Shown here piece by piece: positions 26,618 through 30,104 of a stretch of DNA of 30,104 nt. The position numbers and the translations under genes are program-made. Under the pieces are notes generated by a model. The model made no database searches, had not been told where the DNA came from, and saw nothing but the letters and a program-made list of their open reading frames with translations. The DNA is from Saprospiraceae bacterium (GTDB lineage: Bacteria; Bacteroidota; Bacteroidia; Chitinophagales; Saprospiraceae). How positions within the stretch are numbered: the first letter of the stretch is position 1; every line of letters starts with the position of its first letter. The stretch lies in NCBI GenBank assembly GCA_016717105.1, contig JADKGF010000042.1:1-30104 (forward strand), written 5' to 3'.

Positions 26618-26670
26618 TACATATTTATTTGCGATTACGATCGACAAAAGTGAGTGTTTTGATAAAAAAT
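26600..26670 (-). repeat. Direct repeat copy B, upstream of the DUF4143 ATPase
   Basis: Same orientation as, and about 89% identical to, 25401-25471. Gene plus one repeat gives a unit of 1199 bases, so homologous recombination between the copies would remove the ATPase cleanly. Confidence 0.8.
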
Positions 26671-26725
26671 CACCAATTTGTAAAAGGCAATTATGCGGCC
26701 ATTCATCAGCATTGATAACCTTTAC

Positions 26726-26794
26726 CTGCGGAAAATAGGTAAAAAATGATACTTTCCGCAGAATTAGTAAATTAAATCTGCGGAAAGTAGGTAA
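26726..26794. repeat. Three copies of a CTGCGGAAAGTAGGTAA motif
   Basis: Copy 1 CTGCGGAAAATAGGTAA (26726-26742); copy 2 inverted, TACTTTCCGCAGA (26750-26762); copy 3 TCTGCGGAAAGTAGGTAA (26777-26794). Copies 2 and 3 form a perfect 13-bp inverted repeat across 14 bases. No gene lies immediately beside them: the rest of 26671-27047 contains no supported coding region, only an imperfect GCCCTAAA/TTTAGGCC hairpin near 26873-26902. Confidence 0.65.
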
Positions 26795-26991
26795 TATTAT
26801 TGAGATTCCGAAGAAATAGGGAATAGGTATGTGCAAAATATGATACTAAAATGGTGGAATTGAAGATCGTAGTGCCCTAAAATACCCTTTGAATTTAGGC
26901 CTTTTAACTCCAAGATTGATCTTTTTGAAAATTTTGAAAAAAATTCTGTGTATTTTTGTCCGATAGAGTGTAGCTCGTTCGACATAGTGAT

Positions 26992-27009
26992 GTGTTTACA
27001 TTTGAACAC
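26992..27009 (+). promoter_or_regulatory. Putative promoter/operator of the YCII-sigma operon
   Basis: TACATTTG (26997-27004), an exact TAnnTTTG match, is enclosed by GTGTT (26992-26996) and AACAC (27005-27009). A repressor bound to this inverted repeat would cover the -7 element. It lies 43 bases upstream of the YCII gene. The -33 TTG is not evident. Confidence 0.4.
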
Positions 27010-27047
27010 TTTTGAATCATCATTTTTAACAAACAAATTTTAATAGA

Positions 27048-27398
27048 ATGGAAAAGTATATGTTAGTATTTCACAATGTTCCGATGGTAGAGGAAGTTTA
27101 CGCCACGATGTCACCTGAAGATATGCAAGCAGAACTTGCCAAATGGGATGCATGGATTGGTGGTATCGCAGCACAAGGCAAGTTTATTTCTTCAGATGCA
27201 CTAGACCCAAAAGGAAAAACCATCCGAGGATCAAAAAGAGTCATTACAGATGGTCCTTTTACAGAAGGAAAGGAATTGGTAAGTGGATATTTGCTGATGG
27301 AAGCTGAGAGTATGGATGAAGCTGTCGAATTATCATATGGTTGCCCGATCTATGATCATGAAGGTACTGTCGAGGTACGTCGTATCCAAGTTTATTAG
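27048..27398 (+). CDS. YCII-related (DGPF) protein
   Basis: 116 residues, the usual length for a single YCII domain. The signature DGPFTEGKELVSGY is at about residue 66, preceded by SDALDPKGKTIRG, and the C-terminal YGCPIYDHEGTVEVRRIQVY is also typical. DGPF proteins are commonly encoded next to ECF42-type sigma factors and may act with them; their biochemical activity is unknown. The stop TAG shares one base with the GTG start of the sigma gene, which implies translational coupling. Unlike its neighbours this gene is intact. Confidence 0.88.
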   Translation: MEKYMLVFHNVPMVEEVYATMSPEDMQAELAKWDAWIGGIAAQGKFISSDALDPKGKTIRGSKRVITDGPFTEGKELVSGYLLMEAESMDEAVELSYGCPIYDHEGTVEVRRIQVY

Positions 27399-28652
27399 TG
27401 GGCAATTTTCATCAAATAAATGAAACATGTGCACATCTTTTTCGGCATGAGTCGGGAAAGATGTGCGCTGTTTTGGTAAAGTTATTTGGGCTTGATCAAA
27501 TAGAAATTGCGGAAGACATCGTACAAGAGACCTTGATATCAGCCCTTGAAACATGGAAGCTGAATGGGATGCCAGAGAATCCAAGTGCTTGGCTCTACAG
27601 AGTAGCAAAAAACAAGACGATAGATTTCCTGCGCCGCGAGCGAAACTTTACAGAATTCATAGCACCTAATGTGGCGATAGAGCTCATGAGAGAACATGAT
27701 AATAAACTGTGGTTGGACGAACTATTTGTAGAACATGAAATCCAAGATGCCCAATTGCGAATGATGTTTGTTTGCTGCCATCCTGATCTTGTGGCGGAGC
27801 AACAATTGCCATTGGTATTAAAGACCTTGTGTGGCTTGAATGTCAAGGAGATAGCCACGGCCTTTTGCAAACAGAAGAGACCATCAATAAGCGTATTTTC
27901 AGGGCACGTGAAAGATCAGAAATGCACAACTTTCCCTAAAGTACCATATGGCGAAGCCCTTTACCACGGATAGATTCTGTGCTCCAAGCTATATATTTGT
28001 TATACAACGAAGGATATAAGTCGAGTACTGACAATGCGATCATAAGGAAGGATTTGTGTGGAGAAGCCATGCGCCTGTGTGTCTTGCTTGCGCAAAGTGA
28101 AACTGGAAACTTGCCAAAAACTCATGCACTTTTATCAATGATCTGTTTTCAATCGGCGCGATTTGATGCCCGAGTCGACGCAGAAGGAAAATCATTTTGC
28201 TCGAAGATCAAGATCGAAGCTTATGGAATCGCTCCTGATAAACTTAGGTCATGTGCATTTGAGAGAATCGAGCAAAGGCAAGGACATCAGTGAGTACCAT
28301 CTCGAAGCGGCGATCGCTTCGTATCATTCATCTGCAAAATCATTTAAGGAAACCAATTTCAAAGCCATAATTTACTGCTATGATTTACTACACCAGATTA
28401 AGCCATCATCCATTATATTGTTCAATCGCGCCATTGCCCTTGCCTATGCCAAAGGTCCCAATGAAGCCATAGAAGCTCTACTAAACATAAAAGATATGGA
28501 TGACAATTATTTGTACCACACAGCTTTAGGAGATTTTTTGCCAAAACTAACCAACACTTGCATCCAAAGCTAGCTACGAAAAAGCATTGTCGCTTGTACA
28601 TTTGCCATCAGAGAGACAGGTGATAGAAGAAAAAATGAAGAGTGTGGGGTGA
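27398..28652 (+). pseudogene. ECF42-type sigma factor with C-terminal TPR-like extension, frameshifted
   Basis: The GTG start gives region 2 (IEIAEDIVQETLISALETWK, AWLYRVAKNKTIDFLRR) and MMFVCCHPDL with the start of region 4. Near 27860 the frame fails. Restoring one T in GCCTTTTGC, one G after GTGAAAG, one A in CCTAAAG and one T in CCCTTTA recovers TEETINKRIFRARER and LPRIDSVLQAIYLLYNEGY, which are hallmark phrases of this family. More shifts occur near 28190 and 28545. The last frame ends with TGA at 28650-28652 (EEKMKSVG). The reconstructed length of about 415 residues matches the family, and the extension includes ILFNRAIALAYAKGPNEAIEAL. It is paired with the YCII gene. Confidence 0.75.
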
Positions 28653-28811
28653 GAGGATAGATAATTGCTAAAAGTTTTAGCTTTAATAAGGCCATATATA
28701 TCCAAATGAGCAACTTTTCAATAGCTTTTGATACCAACCTGCCTTTCGATTACAATATGGTTGACGATTAAGTTCGTGGCCTCAAGAAAAATATCAGGAA
28801 TAAGCAAAGAA

Positions 28812-30104
28812 TTAATATGTTAACTTAATCTTTCTACAACTATTATTACATATGTTATGGATTGAAGCAAGGGTTTGATTTGAAGGAATTAAGGTTTTAG
28901 GTTCCATAAAATTAAAATAGCCACATGAAGGATCACCAAAGTTCCAATAAGCATTGCTCTGTCAAGAAGCATGTTTGATTCTTCACAACAAGTTTCCGGT
29001 AACAAAGCACAATTATGACAAGCCGCAAGATTGCATGGGTTCGGTCCCCTGTCCGTGGCTGTCAAGCATATAGGGTCGCTTGAACACCATCTCGCATTTT
29101 CAATTGCGTTGTAAACTATTGTTTCAAGATTACTGTTTACCTTGTCTGACAAGACCGCCTAAAGAACCTTCTGAATCACCTGATGCTGTGTAATCAATAC
29201 TCCGTTCATCGTGTCGTCTGGATATTCAAGGTTGCAGTAAATTCTTTCTCTTAATGCCGCAGAACTTCCGTAACCACATTCATAGCTAAATTGGTTTATA
29301 ACCAAATGAGCAAAAGTGTAATCAAAACAAACTCCATTTGATTTCCTTCGCTTCAATCCTTTCCTTCTCTTGGTCGATTGTAATTGTTGGATAAAAAATT
29401 TGGCCTTCATTTTTATCTCCTCTTTCTGATCCCCACTCTTTCAATCGTTTGTCATTGAACTCAAAGAAAACTCCTTCACCTCTAACTACAACTGCTGGAA
29501 GCCATTCAATCCCTTTGTCCAAGTTTGATAAAATTCTTTTTCTCTGTCAATGTTTTTCCATCATCAGGAAGCCATCTTAAAACCCAACGAATGCTCTTGT
29601 CTCTCAATTTGTGCAATAAGCCAATGCTTGTAAAACAATTACTGATTGCTCCGCCAGTTTCTGAATCATCATAGGTGTTCCGTCTGATTTTGTAAAAAAA
29701 GAAATCCTGATTTTCTCCCCCCACAGCAACCTTCACCAAGTATTGCATCATATTCCATCTTACGATATTTCTCCTCTGAATCATCAGTAGCTGAATTTTC
29801 CGCACCTGAAATTCTATTTGTTGCAGCATCCAATAACTTTCAGTATAGAAATCTCTTTTATCAGGATTGAATTTTTGTTCTGCAACTAATTCAAATCTCA
29901 TTCTGTCAAACTTTCCATCAACCATTCCAAAGTCAGCCATCGCCAATTCTTTTCTAATACCTCAACCAAATGTCTATCAACAGAATTTTCCCTACGGTGA
30001 AATAAATTGAACTGCGAACTTGGGAGAAATAAACATTTGATGCACCTTTTGAACTACGATTAAATGTTGTCCGCAATGAGTTGTGTTGCCTCGTTCTGCT
30101 TCTT
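28812..30104 (-). pseudogene. drmB: DUF1998 protein resembling DISARM DrmB, partial and frameshifted
   Basis: The 5' end lies beyond the right edge. Read across frames, about 430 C-terminal residues appear in the order expected for DrmB-type DUF1998 proteins: KGASNVYF (about 30030), DDSEEKYRKMEYDAIL (about 29760), LPAVVVRGEGVFFEFNDKRLKEW (about 29490), YTFAHLVINQFSYECGYGSSA (about 29290), YTASGDSEGSLGGLVRQGK (about 29180), ARWCSSDPIC and NLAACHNCALLPETCCEESN with LLDRAMLIGT (29090-28945). One extra T then gives FGDPSCGYFN and a stop at 28812-28814. Cysteines in WCSSDPIC and ACHNC probably bind zinc. DrmB is a core component of the DISARM anti-phage system with the DrmA helicase. No drmC or methylase follows downstream here. 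Confidence 0.65.

Noticed and set aside
26286..26738. 150-codon plus-strand frame opposite the DUF4143 ATPase
   Set aside because: Antisense shadow of the ATPase; the opposite strand carries clear Walker A and Walker B motifs.
28706..28771. Short plus-strand frame beginning MSNFSIAFDTNLPFDY
   Set aside because: Only 21 codons; no extension in other frames matched any family.
28653..30104. A complete DISARM operon within the window
   Set aside because: Only the C-terminal part of one DrmB-like gene is present; no helicase, methyltransferase or PLD gene is visible.
1..30104. CRISPR arrays, tRNA genes, insertion sequences
   Set aside because: No regularly spaced repeats, cloverleaf-type segments in the intergenic regions, or transposase motifs were found by reading; a covariance-model tRNA scan was not possible.

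Overview
The window looks like chromosomal DNA from a member of the Bacteroidota, possibly a Saprospiria/Chitinophagia-type lineage (the order is a guess). The evidence is: AT-rich intergenic DNA, start codons with almost no Shine-Dalgarno sequence, several copies of the Bacteroidota -7 promoter element TAnnTTTG, an ECF sigma/FecR pair, a lamin-tail protein with a gliding/T9SS-type C-terminus, short lipoprotein signals and a DUF4143 ATPase. I see no rRNA, tRNA, CRISPR array or IS element.

Layout. (1) 1-2510: a consensus minus-strand promoter at the left edge, then two lipoprotein genes broken by several indels, then about 60 bp resembling the 3' end of RNase P RNA, cut off just before the next gene. 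(2) 2580-17337: an intact core. In order it holds a very large NtrY-like membrane histidine kinase; a secreted M14-like protein; hldD (heptose epimerase); serA; an operon of a lamin-tail/T9SS-like surface protein, a membrane-anchored EEP-fold protein and an ElaA-type acetyltransferase; asd; a 504-residue coiled-coil protein; radA; and a DCC/DUF393 protein. (3) 17354-18933: ECF sigma factor plus FecR-like anti-sigma factor, the latter split into two overlapping frames at a T run. (4) 19230-25384: TPR protein, relic of a secreted-protein start, glyA, small lipoprotein, pgi, acyl-CoA thioesterase. (5) 25401-30104: accessory end. It holds a broken DUF4143 AAA ATPase between two 71-bp direct repeats, a second family of short repeats, an intact YCII/DGPF protein, its broken ECF42-type sigma factor, and the frameshifted C-terminal part of a DUF1998 protein resembling DISARM DrmB that runs off the right edge.

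How genes relate. serA and glyA are serine/glycine steps, asd is the aspartate-family branch point and pgi is central carbon metabolism; these are scattered housekeeping genes, not one operon. Genuine units are the lamin-tail/EEP/elaA operon, radA-DUF393, sigma-FecR, pgi-thioesterase and YCII-sigma.

The parts most worth a second look are the repeat-bracketed ATPase cassette, the DrmB-like gene at the edge, the truncated rnpB-like segment, and the concentration of single-base indels at both ends of the window. The indels, mostly in short homopolymers, may mean sequence error instead of gene decay. I did not find a complete, convincingly new system here.
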